Origin: Leptolyngbya sp. FACHB-60
Lineage (GTDB): Bacteria; Cyanobacteriota; Cyanobacteriia; Phormidesmidales; Phormidesmidaceae
Direction of reading: 5' to 3'
DNA length: 64,000 bases
NCBI RefSeq assembly: GCF_014695775.1
Contig: NZ_JACJOX010000011.1
Location: 62,001-126,000, forward strand
Shown here: one piece after another, positions 25,498 through 34,735 of the stretch
Position numbering within the stretch: the stretch's first letter is position 1
How the letters are laid out: every line of letters starts with the position of its first letter
Notes under the pieces: model-generated
Database searches by the model: none
The model's input: the letters and a program-made list of their open reading frames with translations, nothing else
What the model was told of the DNA's origin: nothing
Translations under genes and position numbers: made by a program

Positions 25498-26334
25498 TTA
25501 CAGGCGGTCTTTGTTTTTGCTGCGTACGCGATCGTACAAACCCTCCATTGCTTCGATGAACGAGCTGTCGCGAGTCCAAAAGGCGGGAAAGTCGCCCTGC
25601 TTTTTGACCAATATAGCCGGAACGGCTGATGGCGTGGCTACCTCAATAGTCTGCGGCAGACGCTTTTCTCCCTGCCAAAACTCTTTTAGGCTAGGGGACG
25701 ACGCTTTGATGGTCTGCGGCTGAGTGTAGTAATGCTCTACAGGGGTGGGGGGCCGCTGCTGGGCCGAAAGTTCTGCCGAGAGCGCTTGTCCGAGGGGCGA
25801 CTTGGCCAGCTCGGCTTTGAGGTCTTCCCTGGGCAAACCCCGCAGCTCGAATAGCAGGAAGGGATCGCGATCGAGTTCGGCGGCGATTAGGTAATAGACT
25901 CCGGCGATGTGTTTGCAGGGGTTGCTGTAGTCGGGGCAGGAGCACTCGGTCTTGAAGTCTTTGTCGCTGGCGGGCAGCAGGTTGAGCCCCAAGGTTTTGA
26001 AGCTGACTTCGATGTTGTCAGGAATTTCGTTGAGCAGCAGCCGAGAGATTAGGCTGGCTTTGGAGGCGATGAGGGCGATCGCAGCCGTCCACTTGGCTTT
26101 GCTGATGGGCGCAAAATCGATGGTGGTGATGTACGTCGGTTCTGTAGTTACCCCAAAGTAGGGGTTCACCGACCCACGCACCTTAGCAGTAACCAGTCCG
26201 CCGTCAATCTCGAAGCTTTTGACCTTGCCACCTCTAGCGTAGGAGCGACCCCGTTGCAACCGGCCCGAGTCGGTCAGGCGCTCGATCGCATCGATAAAGT
26301 TTTTTCCCCACCAGGTGCGGCTAAAGTTTGCCAT
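25498..26334 (-). CDS. SWIM zinc-finger protein, partner of the SNF2 helicase
   Basis: The 278-residue product has a SWIM domain: C-x-C in ECSCPDYSNPCKH followed by C-x-H (about residues 130-145), which chelates zinc and binds nucleic acid or protein. The N-terminal RTWWGKNFIDAIERLTDSGRL and YARGGKV segment is the usual opening of this family. In bacteria SWIM proteins of this type often sit next to a large SNF2/HepA-like ATPase, and that gene lies upstream here at 27067-30279 on the same strand. A toxin-antitoxin pair lies between the two. Confidence 0.9.
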   Translation of the reverse strand: MANFSRTWWGKNFIDAIERLTDSGRLQRGRSYARGGKVKSFEIDGGLVTAKVRGSVNPYFGVTTEPTYITTIDFAPISKAKWTAAIALIASKASLISRLLLNEIPDNIEVSFKTLGLNLLPASDKDFKTECSCPDYSNPCKHIAGVYYLIAAELDRDPFLLFELRGLPREDLKAELAKSPLGQALSAELSAQQRPPTPVEHYYTQPQTIKASSPSLKEFWQGEKRLPQTIEVATPSAVPAILVKKQGDFPAFWTRDSSFIEAMEGLYDRVRSKNKDRL

Positions 26335-26429
26335 CGCTAGTCTCCAGTCTTGGCTTCATTGTAAGCGAGCCTACATATCGGGCAGGAAATCAGGGTTGAG
26401 AGTCGCTTCGAGGCTGCAGGGAGATGTAG

Positions 26430-26807
26430 CTACCAGATGAGTTGGCAGTCGTAGCGTTTGAAGATGTCGTCGCGGCTGACTATCGCCGTAGATTCAACGC
26501 GACTTTGGGAAATGAGCAGGCGATCGAATGGATCTCGATGGTGTTGAGGCAGTTGCTCTAGCGCCAGAATGTGTGGCAGGTTGATTGCCAACAGCGCCAT
26601 GCCGTTTTCCTGATGGTGCTCCACGATATCGACCAGAGGCAAGTTGAGATTGAGTTTGCCAAGCTGAGTTTTGATTTGAATTTCCCATAGCGACACCAGA
26701 CTCAGGATCAATTGTGACTGGCGCATGAGTTGGAGGGTTGCTGGCGGAATCAAATTGGGTTCTCTATCCCACCAGATGAAAGTGTGGGTGTCGAGGAGGA
26801 GTTTCAT
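26430..26807 (-). CDS. PIN-domain toxin (VapC-like)
   Basis: From the ATG at 26807 the product is 125 residues beginning MKLLLDTHTFIWW, the first acidic strand of a PIN ribonuclease. Further expected acidic residues are E in SLWEIQIK, D in HRDPFDRLL and D in IVSRDDIFKRY. Such toxins cut tRNA or other RNA until bound by the antitoxin. The start overlaps the antitoxin stop as ATGA, so the two are translationally coupled. An upstream in-frame ATG at 26822 is less likely. Confidence 0.9.
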   Translation of the reverse strand: MKLLLDTHTFIWWDREPNLIPPATLQLMRQSQLILSLVSLWEIQIKTQLGKLNLNLPLVDIVEHHQENGMALLAINLPHILALEQLPQHHRDPFDRLLISQSRVESTAIVSRDDIFKRYDCQLIW

Positions 26808-27013
26808 GATTCTCCCAGCCAAAATTCGTCTGGCAGGGGGGCATCGAAATCGTCAGCCATCCGATAGGGAATATCTTTGTGTAGACCAGGAATAGGTTCT
26901 TTGAGGGCCACGGGGACTTTCTGCCGAAGGAAGGCGGCAAAGTCTAAAACGGCTTGCTGTTGTGCCGGGGTGAGCGAGCGTACCTGCTCTAGCAAGGCCT
27001 GTTCAATGTTCAT
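26804..27013 (-). CDS. antitoxin of the PIN module (DUF2281-like)
   Basis: From the ATG at 27013 the product is 69 residues; GGAGGG eight bases upstream decides this start. MNIEQALLEQVRSLTPAQQQAVLDFAAFLRQK is the helical N-terminus common to DUF2281/VapB-type antitoxins. The C-terminal half (PYRMADDFDAPLPDEFWLGES) is extended and acidic, suited to wrapping the toxin. It should neutralise the PIN protein and repress the pair. Confidence 0.85.
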   Translation of the reverse strand: MNIEQALLEQVRSLTPAQQQAVLDFAAFLRQKVPVALKEPIPGLHKDIPYRMADDFDAPLPDEFWLGES

Positions 27014-27066
27014 AATATCCCTCCAGCGTGAAGGTTCTGGATCAATTATGGAAGATATCCAGGGCA

Positions 27067-30000
27067 TCAATCCATGATGGCGTTTTTGTTGAGGGCGATC
27101 AGTTGTTTAAAGGCGTCGTTGTCCAGCTCCGTCAGCCACGATTCATCGGCCCCAACGATCGCACCGGCCAGCTTTTTCTTATCCTCAATCATTTGGTCGA
27201 TGCGTTCTTCCAGCGTGCCCATGGCAACGAACTTGTGGACGAAGACATTTTTCTTTTGGCCAATGCGGAAGGCGCGATCGGTAGCCTGGTCTTCCACAGC
27301 GGGGTTCCACCAGCGATCGAAGTGGAAGACGTGGTTGGCCTGGGTGAGAGTGATGCCCACCCCCGCTGCCTTCAGCGACAGCACAAAGATAGCGGGCTCG
27401 GTGTCAGGGTTTTGAAAGTCAGCGATCATCTGCTCGCGCTTTTGGCGGTTGGTGCCGCCGTGGATGTAGTAGGTGTTGTAGTGGCAGGTGTGGCGCAGGT
27501 GGTGCTCTAGGGCGTCGCCAATTTCGCGAAACTGGCTGAATACCAGGGCGCTTTCGCCTTCGGCCACCACTTCGTCGAGCATTTCCAGCAGGCGGCTGAG
27601 CTTGTGCGATCGCTCCGGCGAGAACTCACTCTCATCCTGCAAAAACTGGCGGGGGTGGTTGCAGATTTGCTTCAGCTTGGTCAGGGTGGCAAGAATGAGC
27701 CCTTTGCGCTGGATGCCCTCGCTGGTTTCGAGCTGTTCGGTGACATCCTTGAGCACGGCTTCGTACAGAGAGGCCTGCTCGGGGGTGAGGTTGCAGAATA
27801 GCTTTTGCTCGACCTTTTCGGGCAGGTCTTTGATGATCGATTGGTCGGTTTTGAGCCGCCGCAGAATGAAGGGTTCCACCAGCTTTTTGAGGGTGGCGGA
27901 GCGGGCGGGGCTGTTTTCTTTTTGGATGGGCAGCTCGAACTGTTTGCGAAACTGGGTCTGGGTGCCCAGGTAACCGGGATTCAGAAAGTTGAAAATTGAC
28001 CACAGATCCATCAGGCGGTTTTCGACCGGGGTGCCGGTGAGGGCAAGGCGGTGGTTAGCGTTGAGCTTAAGAATGGCCTTAGTCTGGGCGGTTTTGGGGT
28101 TTTTGATGTTCTGAGCTTCGTCGAGCACGATGCGGTGCCAGGTAACACCCTCTAGCAACTTGACGTCTTTGCGGGCCAGGGTGAAGGAGGTGATCACCAC
28201 GTCGTGGTCGCGGCAGAGGGCTTTGAAGGCTTTGGTGTCTTGGTTGCGATCGCCGCCGTGGTGCACTACCGCCCGCAGATGCGGCGCAAACTTTTCGATC
28301 TCGTGGTACCAGTTGCCGACAACGGAGGTGGGGGCAATCAGCAGGGTTGGCGGCAGGGGTTGATTACCGTTCTGGGCCATCTCTTCTCGCTCTTGAATCA
28401 GGCGGGCGATCACCTGCACGGTTTTGCCCAGGCCCATGTCGTCGGCCAAGCAGCCATTCAAGCCCAGGTTTTCTAAGTAATGCAGCCAGGAGAGGCCGCG
28501 CTTTTGGTAGTCGCGCAGAGAACCCTGGAGCTGGTCAGGGTCGGGGGTGAGTTCGAGGCGGGTTTTGTCGCTGAGCTGGGTGAGCATAGTGGTCAGGGCG
28601 TCGTCGCGATCAAACTCCACCTCTAGGCTGTCGTCAGTCGCGCCGCTGGTCAGGCGCATGAAGTCGAGCAGGCTCATCTCGGGGTTTTCCGCCTGCTGCT
28701 GTTGCCAAAACTCCAGCATTTGCTGCATTTTGTCCTGGTCTAGCTCCATCCACTGACCGCGAAACTTGACCAGGGGCGACTTGGCATTGACGAGCTGCTG
28801 CCACTCTTGCTCCGTGACGGGCTGATCGCCGATCGCCAGGTCGTAGTGATACTGCACCAGGGTGTCGTAGGAAAAGTAGCCCTTAGATTTGTCGCTGCCG
28901 CCGAGGGATTTGCCCTTGGCCCTCAGCCGCACTTTGGCCCGCTGGCGGCCCTTGGGCGTCCACCAGGCGGGGACGATCACCTTGTACCCAGCATCCTCCA
29001 GCACCCAGGCAGATTCTTTCAAGAAGGTGAAAGCGGTGTCGAGCTTCAGATAGATCCCCACAGGCTCGTCCGTTTCTAGCCCGCGCCACAGGTCGGGGTA
29101 GATGCGGGCGGCGTAGCCCAGGTTCATAAGTAAGTGCTGCTCAAAGTCACCGCCGAGCTGGGTTTTTACCTGGGCCTGCTGCTTGGGACGCATGCGCCAG
29201 TAGTCATCCAAAGAGACTCTGAGGGACGGGTCGTGTTTGGGGGCGACCTGAAAGAGAAGCTGCCAGGGTTCTTCTGGTTTAACCGGGTCTTGCAGGTGAA
29301 AGTAGAGATGAAAGGTCTGATCGGTTTGGGTGCGAACGATGCGATCGCGCCATCCCTGCCACTGCTGATAGCGCTCCAGCGCCGCCGTCGATTTTTGGGG
29401 ACGCTGAAGGTCAGCCTGTAGGCAATCCTGAATGAGCGTGCCTTCTACTGGTTTGAGAAAATTCTGGGGAAACACCGTACCCCGCACCAGTTCGTTCAGC
29501 CAGCACTCAGAAAAGTGGCGCAGCAGGGTGGCGCGATCGTAGAAGGTGGGCGTCTGGGATGACCGTTGGGGCGGTTCCTCAAACCCGGCTACGCAGAGCA
29601 GCGGCATGTAGTCGATGTAGGTTTGCAGATCGTCGTTGTAGCGATCGCCAACAATTTCCCATCCCGGATAAATCTCAAACTCTGGCTCTGATTTTGCCGT
29701 CTGCTTTTTAGTTGCCTTCGTCTGCGCGGCTTTACGCCTAGTAGTCGCCGGGACTTCTATCTGTCGATACTTCAGGGCCGGAATATACTGATCGCGCAGA
29801 ATCACCTGCTTAAAAGCCTGGGTGTAGTGGTACCAAAACAGCAGATCGGCCCCCAGTTGCACCTCCGCCAAATTGTAGACAGCGAGAAAGTGCAGATTAT
29901 TCAGCAGGCTAATCACATCAGCCAAAACGGGTAGCCGGTAGCAATCGACCTGCCAATATTGCCAGTCAAAGCGCTCTGGAATGTCTACTTCTAAATAGCG

Positions 30001-30279
30001 CGATAGCTCTAGGGAAGGCAGCGGCTGACCATCCACCGTAGGCAGCAGAAAGGTGCGAGGGGTGATGAAGGTGGCGATCGGGCGGCGATCGGGCGACTTC
30101 AGCCCCAATTCATCGCTGAGCACCTCTGCTAGGTCGGGTTCGAGCAGGTGGCAGGGATGGGTCTCTGACGACAGACGGCGACGGCTTTTAGCCTCCGTTT
30201 CTACCCACAGGTAAAAGGCCCCTGCTTGTACAAAGTTGGTGGCGGGCTGCGGTATCCAAGTGCCGTGGAGAATTTTCAT
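27067..30279 (-). CDS. SNF2-family DEAD/DEAH helicase, HepA-like
   Basis: The 1070-residue product has a long N-terminal region (about 1-560) found in cyanobacterial SNF2 proteins, with a basic patch rich in Lys/Thr near 185, then the ATPase: Walker A DDMGLGKT (about 614-621), motif II LDEAQN (about 720), TGTPVENR, and helicase C-terminal motifs with VFSQF, a GVGITLTQANHVFHFD segment and DRAFRIGQ. These enzymes move on double-stranded DNA or remodel protein-DNA complexes. The SWIM gene partner is downstream past the toxin-antitoxin pair. GC content and length are normal and the frame is intact. Confidence 0.93.
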   Translation of the reverse strand: MKILHGTWIPQPATNFVQAGAFYLWVETEAKSRRRLSSETHPCHLLEPDLAEVLSDELGLKSPDRRPIATFITPRTFLLPTVDGQPLPSLELSRYLEVDIPERFDWQYWQVDCYRLPVLADVISLLNNLHFLAVYNLAEVQLGADLLFWYHYTQAFKQVILRDQYIPALKYRQIEVPATTRRKAAQTKATKKQTAKSEPEFEIYPGWEIVGDRYNDDLQTYIDYMPLLCVAGFEEPPQRSSQTPTFYDRATLLRHFSECWLNELVRGTVFPQNFLKPVEGTLIQDCLQADLQRPQKSTAALERYQQWQGWRDRIVRTQTDQTFHLYFHLQDPVKPEEPWQLLFQVAPKHDPSLRVSLDDYWRMRPKQQAQVKTQLGGDFEQHLLMNLGYAARIYPDLWRGLETDEPVGIYLKLDTAFTFLKESAWVLEDAGYKVIVPAWWTPKGRQRAKVRLRAKGKSLGGSDKSKGYFSYDTLVQYHYDLAIGDQPVTEQEWQQLVNAKSPLVKFRGQWMELDQDKMQQMLEFWQQQQAENPEMSLLDFMRLTSGATDDSLEVEFDRDDALTTMLTQLSDKTRLELTPDPDQLQGSLRDYQKRGLSWLHYLENLGLNGCLADDMGLGKTVQVIARLIQEREEMAQNGNQPLPPTLLIAPTSVVGNWYHEIEKFAPHLRAVVHHGGDRNQDTKAFKALCRDHDVVITSFTLARKDVKLLEGVTWHRIVLDEAQNIKNPKTAQTKAILKLNANHRLALTGTPVENRLMDLWSIFNFLNPGYLGTQTQFRKQFELPIQKENSPARSATLKKLVEPFILRRLKTDQSIIKDLPEKVEQKLFCNLTPEQASLYEAVLKDVTEQLETSEGIQRKGLILATLTKLKQICNHPRQFLQDESEFSPERSHKLSRLLEMLDEVVAEGESALVFSQFREIGDALEHHLRHTCHYNTYYIHGGTNRQKREQMIADFQNPDTEPAIFVLSLKAAGVGITLTQANHVFHFDRWWNPAVEDQATDRAFRIGQKKNVFVHKFVAMGTLEERIDQMIEDKKKLAGAIVGADESWLTELDNDAFKQLIALNKNAIMD

Positions 30280-30473
30280 GATTCCATCCCGACAGGAGTG
30301 CGATCGAAGCTAGGCCAACCCGTTTAGCCCCGACAAAGAAGACGATTAGCCGTCTCGTTCTGACACATATAGCAATGCTTAAGTTTTACCACGGAAGCCT
30401 TAAAAGCGTAGGGTCTGCCGTTACCCAGCAATTCAATCCCTTAAGATCTACCGCAGATACTACGGATAGACCT

Positions 30474-31013
30474 ATGCTTGCCTTTCTCAATCGATTTCAG
30501 CTGCTTTGTTTGGCCCTGTGCCTGGGTGCCCTAACCCTGCTGGCTCGCCCTGCCTATGCCGATGCGCTGATTGCCCAAGCTGATTTAATTGCCAACAGCG
30601 GCAACGCTATTGGCACAGTAGAGGTCGAGCAGGGCCACAAAGGGGTATTGGTGAAGATTCAGGCCAAAGATTTGCCTCCCGGCTACCACGGTATGCACTT
30701 CCACGCCGTAGGGGACTGTTCAGATCTGGCGGCATTTAAATCGGCAGGCGGACATGTGAACCCCTTCGACCAGCCCCACGGGTTTCGCAACCCCGATGGC
30801 CCCCATGAAGGCAATTTGCCTAACCTAGTAGTCGCCGCCGATGGCACGGTGGACGTAGAGCTATACAGCGATTTGGTGGCCCTCGATGCGGGAGCCGCCA
30901 AGCTGCTGGATGACGATGGCACGGCGCTGATCATCCACACCGACAAGGATGACCACTATTCTCAACCCATTGGGGGTTCCGGCGGGCGCATTGCCTGTGC
31001 GGTGATTAAGTAG
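30474..31013 (+). CDS. sodC: periplasmic Cu/Zn superoxide dismutase
   Basis: From the ATG at 30474 the product is 179 residues with a signal peptide ending ARPAYA-D. It dismutates superoxide in the periplasm. Copper ligands are present in HFH, in GGHVNP and in HTDKDDHYSQ; zinc histidines in GGHVNP, QPHGF and GPHEG. The fourth zinc ligand, normally Asp in a G-D-L sequence, is Asn here (HEGNLPN). The disulfide cysteines in GDCSD and GRIACAV are kept. The longer frame from 30375 would add residues before the signal peptide and is unlikely. Confidence 0.92.
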   Translation: MLAFLNRFQLLCLALCLGALTLLARPAYADALIAQADLIANSGNAIGTVEVEQGHKGVLVKIQAKDLPPGYHGMHFHAVGDCSDLAAFKSAGGHVNPFDQPHGFRNPDGPHEGNLPNLVVAADGTVDVELYSDLVALDAGAAKLLDDDGTALIIHTDKDDHYSQPIGGSGGRIACAVIK

Positions 31014-31097
31014 CGCACTGGAAAAGCGGTGGCTTAGGTTGAGTGGTAGGCCGTGTCCACCGATTGAGAAGATGTTTGTCAGAAATGACCTAAATGA

Positions 31098-32489
31098 GTG
31101 CCACACCAGAGAGAGGCTAGCATTTTTCAGCAGATTTGGCGGCCATGGGCAGGGGGAATGCTCCTGGTTCTTATCCTCGTTGTTCCGAGCGCTCGGCTTC
31201 AGGCTCAGGATGAGGCCAACCCTGAGGAAGCTCCTGCTTTGCCGGCCTTGCCTGCATCCCCAGCACCAACCCCCGATCGCGCCGAAGATAGGCTGTTTTT
31301 TGCCGATGTGCTGGTGCGGGGCCAGCCGGTGTTTCAGGTGGGCAGCTTAACGGGGTTGACTGCCAGCGATCGCGCCCAGATTATCAACCGCCGCATCGCT
31401 GGGCTGCTGAGTCAGGCTCAGGAACTCAAGCCAGTTGCCGTGCAGGTGGATGATGAGCGCCAGATTGCTCTGCTGACGGTAAACAACCGGGTGCTAATGA
31501 CGGTGACCCAGCAAGATGCCGCCGATTTTGGCCTCACCGTTGAAGAGCTGGCCCAGCAGTGGGCCGATCGCCTCAATAGAGTGCTGGCCCAACCCAATTT
31601 AGCCGTTGACGTACTGCAACGGCTCAACGGAACGGCTCGGCAGCTAGTAGATGACACGATTGTGCTGCTGCCGTCGCTGGTGGGGGCGATCTTGCTGGTG
31701 GGTCTGACCTGGATAGTGGCCAAGGGTGTGCGGCGGGTGGGGCGCCTGTGGGCCGAGCAAACTGAGGGCGATCGCGGCACCGAAATTCTGATTGGCCGTC
31801 TCTGCTATGGCGGCGTTTGGGTACTGGGCAGCGTGGTAGCCCTGGGGGTGCTGGGCCTAAACTTTGGTACGCTACTCGGCACCCTGGGGCTGACCAGCGT
31901 GGCGATTGGCTTTAGCCTGCGCGACGTGCTCAGCAACTATATTTCTGGGGTGATTTTGCTGGCAGCCCGCCCGTTTCGCATTAGCGACCAGGTGGTGATT
32001 GGCAGCTACGAGGGCACCGTGGTGCAAATTCAGCTGCGGGCTACCACTATGCGCACCTACGATGGGCGGCTGGTCTACATCCCCAATCAGCAGGTATTTC
32101 AAAAGAGTGTGGTCAACAATACTGACTCCCCCGTGCGCCGCAGCGATGTCGTGGTTGGTATCGACTACGATGCCGATATCAACGCCGCCCGCCAGGTGAT
32201 TGTTGAGGCGGTTACACAGATTAAAGGCGTTGAGCCAGAGCCACCGCCGCTGGTTTTGGTGCAAGACTTGGCACCCAGCACTGTCAAACTGGAGGTGCGG
32301 TTTTGGGTAAATTCTCGCCGTCAGTCATATTTGCAGGTGACTTCAGCAGCCTCTCAAGCGATTAAAGAGAGTTTGCAAGAGGCGGGTATCGAAATGCCCA
32401 CAGAGATTTACACGCTCACCTTTCGCCAGGGGGCGATCGATACCATCAGCGCGATCGTCGCCGAGGGGTCAGACCAGCAAGAGTCCTAA
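31098..32489 (+). CDS. small-conductance mechanosensitive channel (MscS family)
   Basis: The 463-residue product starts at GTG 31098 (an internal ATG at residue 21 is possible). A signal-like hydrophobic segment is followed by an Ala/Pro-rich linker and a soluble domain (about 60-190), then three membrane helices (LVGAILLVGLTWIVAKGV; LCYGGVWVLGSVVALGVLG; TLLGTLGLTSVAIGFSL). The pore-lining helix and beta domain of MscS follow: SLRDVLSNYISGVILLAARPFRISD. The C-terminus matches the MscS alpha-beta domain. Members relieve osmotic pressure, or in cyanobacteria carry ions. A palindromic repeat follows and may terminate it. Confidence 0.9.
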   Translation: MPHQREASIFQQIWRPWAGGMLLVLILVVPSARLQAQDEANPEEAPALPALPASPAPTPDRAEDRLFFADVLVRGQPVFQVGSLTGLTASDRAQIINRRIAGLLSQAQELKPVAVQVDDERQIALLTVNNRVLMTVTQQDAADFGLTVEELAQQWADRLNRVLAQPNLAVDVLQRLNGTARQLVDDTIVLLPSLVGAILLVGLTWIVAKGVRRVGRLWAEQTEGDRGTEILIGRLCYGGVWVLGSVVALGVLGLNFGTLLGTLGLTSVAIGFSLRDVLSNYISGVILLAARPFRISDQVVIGSYEGTVVQIQLRATTMRTYDGRLVYIPNQQVFQKSVVNNTDSPVRRSDVVVGIDYDADINAARQVIVEAVTQIKGVEPEPPPLVLVQDLAPSTVKLEVRFWVNSRRQSYLQVTSAASQAIKESLQEAGIEMPTEIYTLTFRQGAIDTISAIVAEGSDQQES

Positions 32490-32501
32490 AAAGTTTTGTG
32501 A

Positions 32502-32546
32502 GATAGGCATCCTGCCTGCCTGGCCAAGACAGGCAGGATGCCTATC
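32502..32546 (+). repeat. perfect 17-bp-arm palindrome of the CATCCTGCCTG class
   Basis: GATAGGCATCCTGCCTG at 32502-32518 and its exact reverse complement at 32530-32546, with an 11-base loop. It lies just after the MscS gene and could end transcription, but has no T-run. A decayed copy is in the groES-groEL spacer near 1319. Confidence 0.85.
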
Positions 32547-32694
32547 ATACAAAGCTTCCAGGATTTGGGCTGATCCACCAATACAGCTTTAAAGAAATCT
32601 GACCAGCTTCTGACCACAAGCCACAAAAAAGATATGGAACGGATGAGCGGCAGCGCGTAGTCTAGGGTGAGGTGACGATGCAGGCCTAACAGCG

Positions 32695-34017
32695 ATGGCA
32701 TATAAAGAACTGGTTGCTTTGCTAAATCAAGGTAGTAAGACATGGAATGCGTGGAGAAAGAAAAATCCCGACATTAAGGTAGATCTCAGCTCTGCCAACC
32801 TCAGCTCTGCCGACCTCATCGCCGCTGATCTAAGCGGTGCCAACTTACTCGGTGCAAACCTAAGCGACGCAAACTTCTACAGTGCCAACTTCAGATCCGC
32901 CATTCTCATGGGTGCCGATCTCAGCTTCATCGGCCTTCGCTTTGCTGACATCACCTCCGCCAACCTTATCTCCGCCAACTTTAGATACGCCGACCTCATC
33001 GACACTGACCTTACCTGTGCCAATCTCAGTGCTGCCGATCTCATCGGTGCCAACTTAAGTGGTGCCAACCTAAGTGGTGCCAACCTCAATGGGTCTCAAG
33101 TACTCCATACCAATTTCACTCAGGCAACACTTACAGGTGCTTGCATTGCAGATTGGCAAATCAGCAGCTCAACTATTTTGGAAAATATAAAATGCGACTA
33201 TGTTTTTCGCACTTATGACGATGAGAAACAGCAATATTCAGGCCGTCTCCCTGTAGACGTTGAAAGCACATTTGCCCCAGGTGAATTCGCCCAGCGATTT
33301 CAAATCATTGCCAGTGCCTTAGAAACCATTGACATTACCTTCACCGAGGGTATCGATTGGAAAGCCTTTTTTCAGTCTTTTCAAGAATTACGACAGCGAT
33401 ATCCCCAACAGGATATCGGTATCCAAGGCATTGAGGAGAAGGAAGGAGCTTTGATAGTCCGCCTGAAAGTAGAAGCGGAAGAGACAGGAGTAGAGCTGGA
33501 ACAGCTTAAAGGCCATATTGAAACCACTGAGAAGCAGTTGTATTCAGTTCAACTCTCATTACGGGAAGCCGAAGGGCAACTCAAGGTATATCGAGAGATG
33601 ATGGGCGTAGTTCAAACTTTAGCGTTAAGACCTATGGGCGACCAAAATTTCTATGCTCCGGTGGGCAATGTGGCAGGTACCAACCAGGGGCAAATGACCG
33701 CCTACATCAACCAAAACAACGAGGCCATCAGCCAGCTCATTGCCGCGCTTCGGACTTCGGCTCAAACTTTTCCCCCAGAGCAAAAAGACGATGTGCTCAT
33801 GGAGCTAGACGACCTGGAAGGCGATCTCAACAAGCCCGAAAAGCAAGAGCCGAAGCGCATTGGCAAACGCCTCCAACGGCTGATCGCAGCAGGAGCAGCA
33901 ACCACAACACTGGCGGGGGGAGCCGCTACCTTTGCAGGCAACGTCAACGACTTCACCGCAAACGTGCTGGATCTGGGAGAGAAAATAGGTTTGACCCGAG
34001 ATATGATTCAACCTTGA
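32695..34017 (+). CDS. pentapeptide-repeat protein with helical C-terminal module
   Basis: The 440-residue product has a 30-residue helical start, then about 20 A(D/N)LxX pentapeptides (residues about 30-145, for example SGANLLGANLSDANF), which fold into a right-handed square helix. A globular part follows with FAQRFQIIASALETIDITFTEGIDWKAFFQSFQELR (about 195-240), then a coiled coil (about 255-300) and a C-terminal Ala/Gly hydrophobic segment. The C-terminal half resembles regions attached to various N-terminal domains in cyanobacterial signalling proteins, but I cannot name it. Cytosolic; role unknown. Confidence 0.8.
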   Translation: MAYKELVALLNQGSKTWNAWRKKNPDIKVDLSSANLSSADLIAADLSGANLLGANLSDANFYSANFRSAILMGADLSFIGLRFADITSANLISANFRYADLIDTDLTCANLSAADLIGANLSGANLSGANLNGSQVLHTNFTQATLTGACIADWQISSSTILENIKCDYVFRTYDDEKQQYSGRLPVDVESTFAPGEFAQRFQIIASALETIDITFTEGIDWKAFFQSFQELRQRYPQQDIGIQGIEEKEGALIVRLKVEAEETGVELEQLKGHIETTEKQLYSVQLSLREAEGQLKVYREMMGVVQTLALRPMGDQNFYAPVGNVAGTNQGQMTAYINQNNEAISQLIAALRTSAQTFPPEQKDDVLMELDDLEGDLNKPEKQEPKRIGKRLQRLIAAGAATTTLAGGAATFAGNVNDFTANVLDLGEKIGLTRDMIQP

Positions 34018-34025
34018 TTCGGTTT

Positions 34026-34059
34026 CGTAGGGTGCATTGCTCCGCGAATGCACCCTACG
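34026..34059 (+). repeat. palindromic GTAGGGTGCATT element between convergent genes
   Basis: CGTAGGGTGCATT at 34026-34038 and AATGCACCCTACG at 34047-34059 are exact complements. The stop codon of the minus-strand Uma2 gene is inside the right arm. May act as a two-way terminator. Confidence 0.85.
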
Positions 34060-34699
34060 ATTGGCCTTTCACCCATTCTCTGACCGATCGCCGTAGCGCT
34101 AGCCGACCCGCCGATCGCTGCGATTCAATTAGCTGAGGCAGAGCGCGAATATCCAGCGTGGGAAACACTCGGCTTTGCTCTGACACCCCATAGCGATCGC
34201 CTTCCAGCAAGTAAATCGTCAACACACCGCTGTCGTAGCACCAGATTTCTGGTACGCCCAGCCGCGCATAGATCGGAAAGCGATCGAGTGATTTGCTGGT
34301 GAGATCGATTTCGAGGGCGAGATCGGGGGGTGGGTCGCGATCGAGATCAAACTCTAGCTTGCCGCGCACCAGCGCTTCATTTTGGAAGTAAAAGCAGTTG
34401 TCGGGTTCGATGCCTGCTTGCTGAGCCTTGCGCCGCCAGGTAGCTGAACCATAACTGGCGTACTCCACAGTGAGTTCTTCGGCCATGTCCTTGACCGCAT
34501 CGCCAATGGTCTCTTTAAAGTACTCGTGCTCTGGCAGAGGGGCCATAATTTCTAAAAAGCCTTTGTCATAGGCGATGCGGGTGCTGCGGTGGTTCCCCAG
34601 CTCGGCCAAGATGGCTTCGAACTCGGCCCAGCTCACGTCGCGCAGCACCAGGCTCTTGCCCAGAGGTACCTCAATCTGGCGTAGCTCAAGGGTGACCAT
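34055..34699 (-). CDS. Uma2-family (DUF820) putative endonuclease
   Basis: From the ATG at 34699 the product is 214 residues; a GTG four codons earlier is an alternative. The Uma2 restriction-nuclease-like fold shows in RIAYDKGFLEIMAP, HEYFKETIG, the acidic strand PPDLALEIDLTSKSLD with catalytic-type D...E-x-D pattern, and YARLGVPEIWCYD. This family is greatly expanded in cyanobacteria; its cellular job is mostly unknown. The product is soluble with no partner gene nearby. Confidence 0.9.
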   Translation of the reverse strand: MVTLELRQIEVPLGKSLVLRDVSWAEFEAILAELGNHRSTRIAYDKGFLEIMAPLPEHEYFKETIGDAVKDMAEELTVEYASYGSATWRRKAQQAGIEPDNCFYFQNEALVRGKLEFDLDRDPPPDLALEIDLTSKSLDRFPIYARLGVPEIWCYDSGVLTIYLLEGDRYGVSEQSRVFPTLDIRALPQLIESQRSAGRLALRRSVREWVKGQS

Positions 34700-34735
34700 G
34701 GGTGCTTTCACTAGAGAGAAAACAAAAGTCGACCT

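Noticed and set aside
27074..29421. Plus-strand frames opposite the SNF2 gene
   Set aside because: Shadow frames in GC-rich coding DNA; none resembles a protein family.
32770..33110. CRISPR or satellite repeat
   Set aside because: The 15-base periodicity comes from pentapeptide repeats in an intact reading frame.
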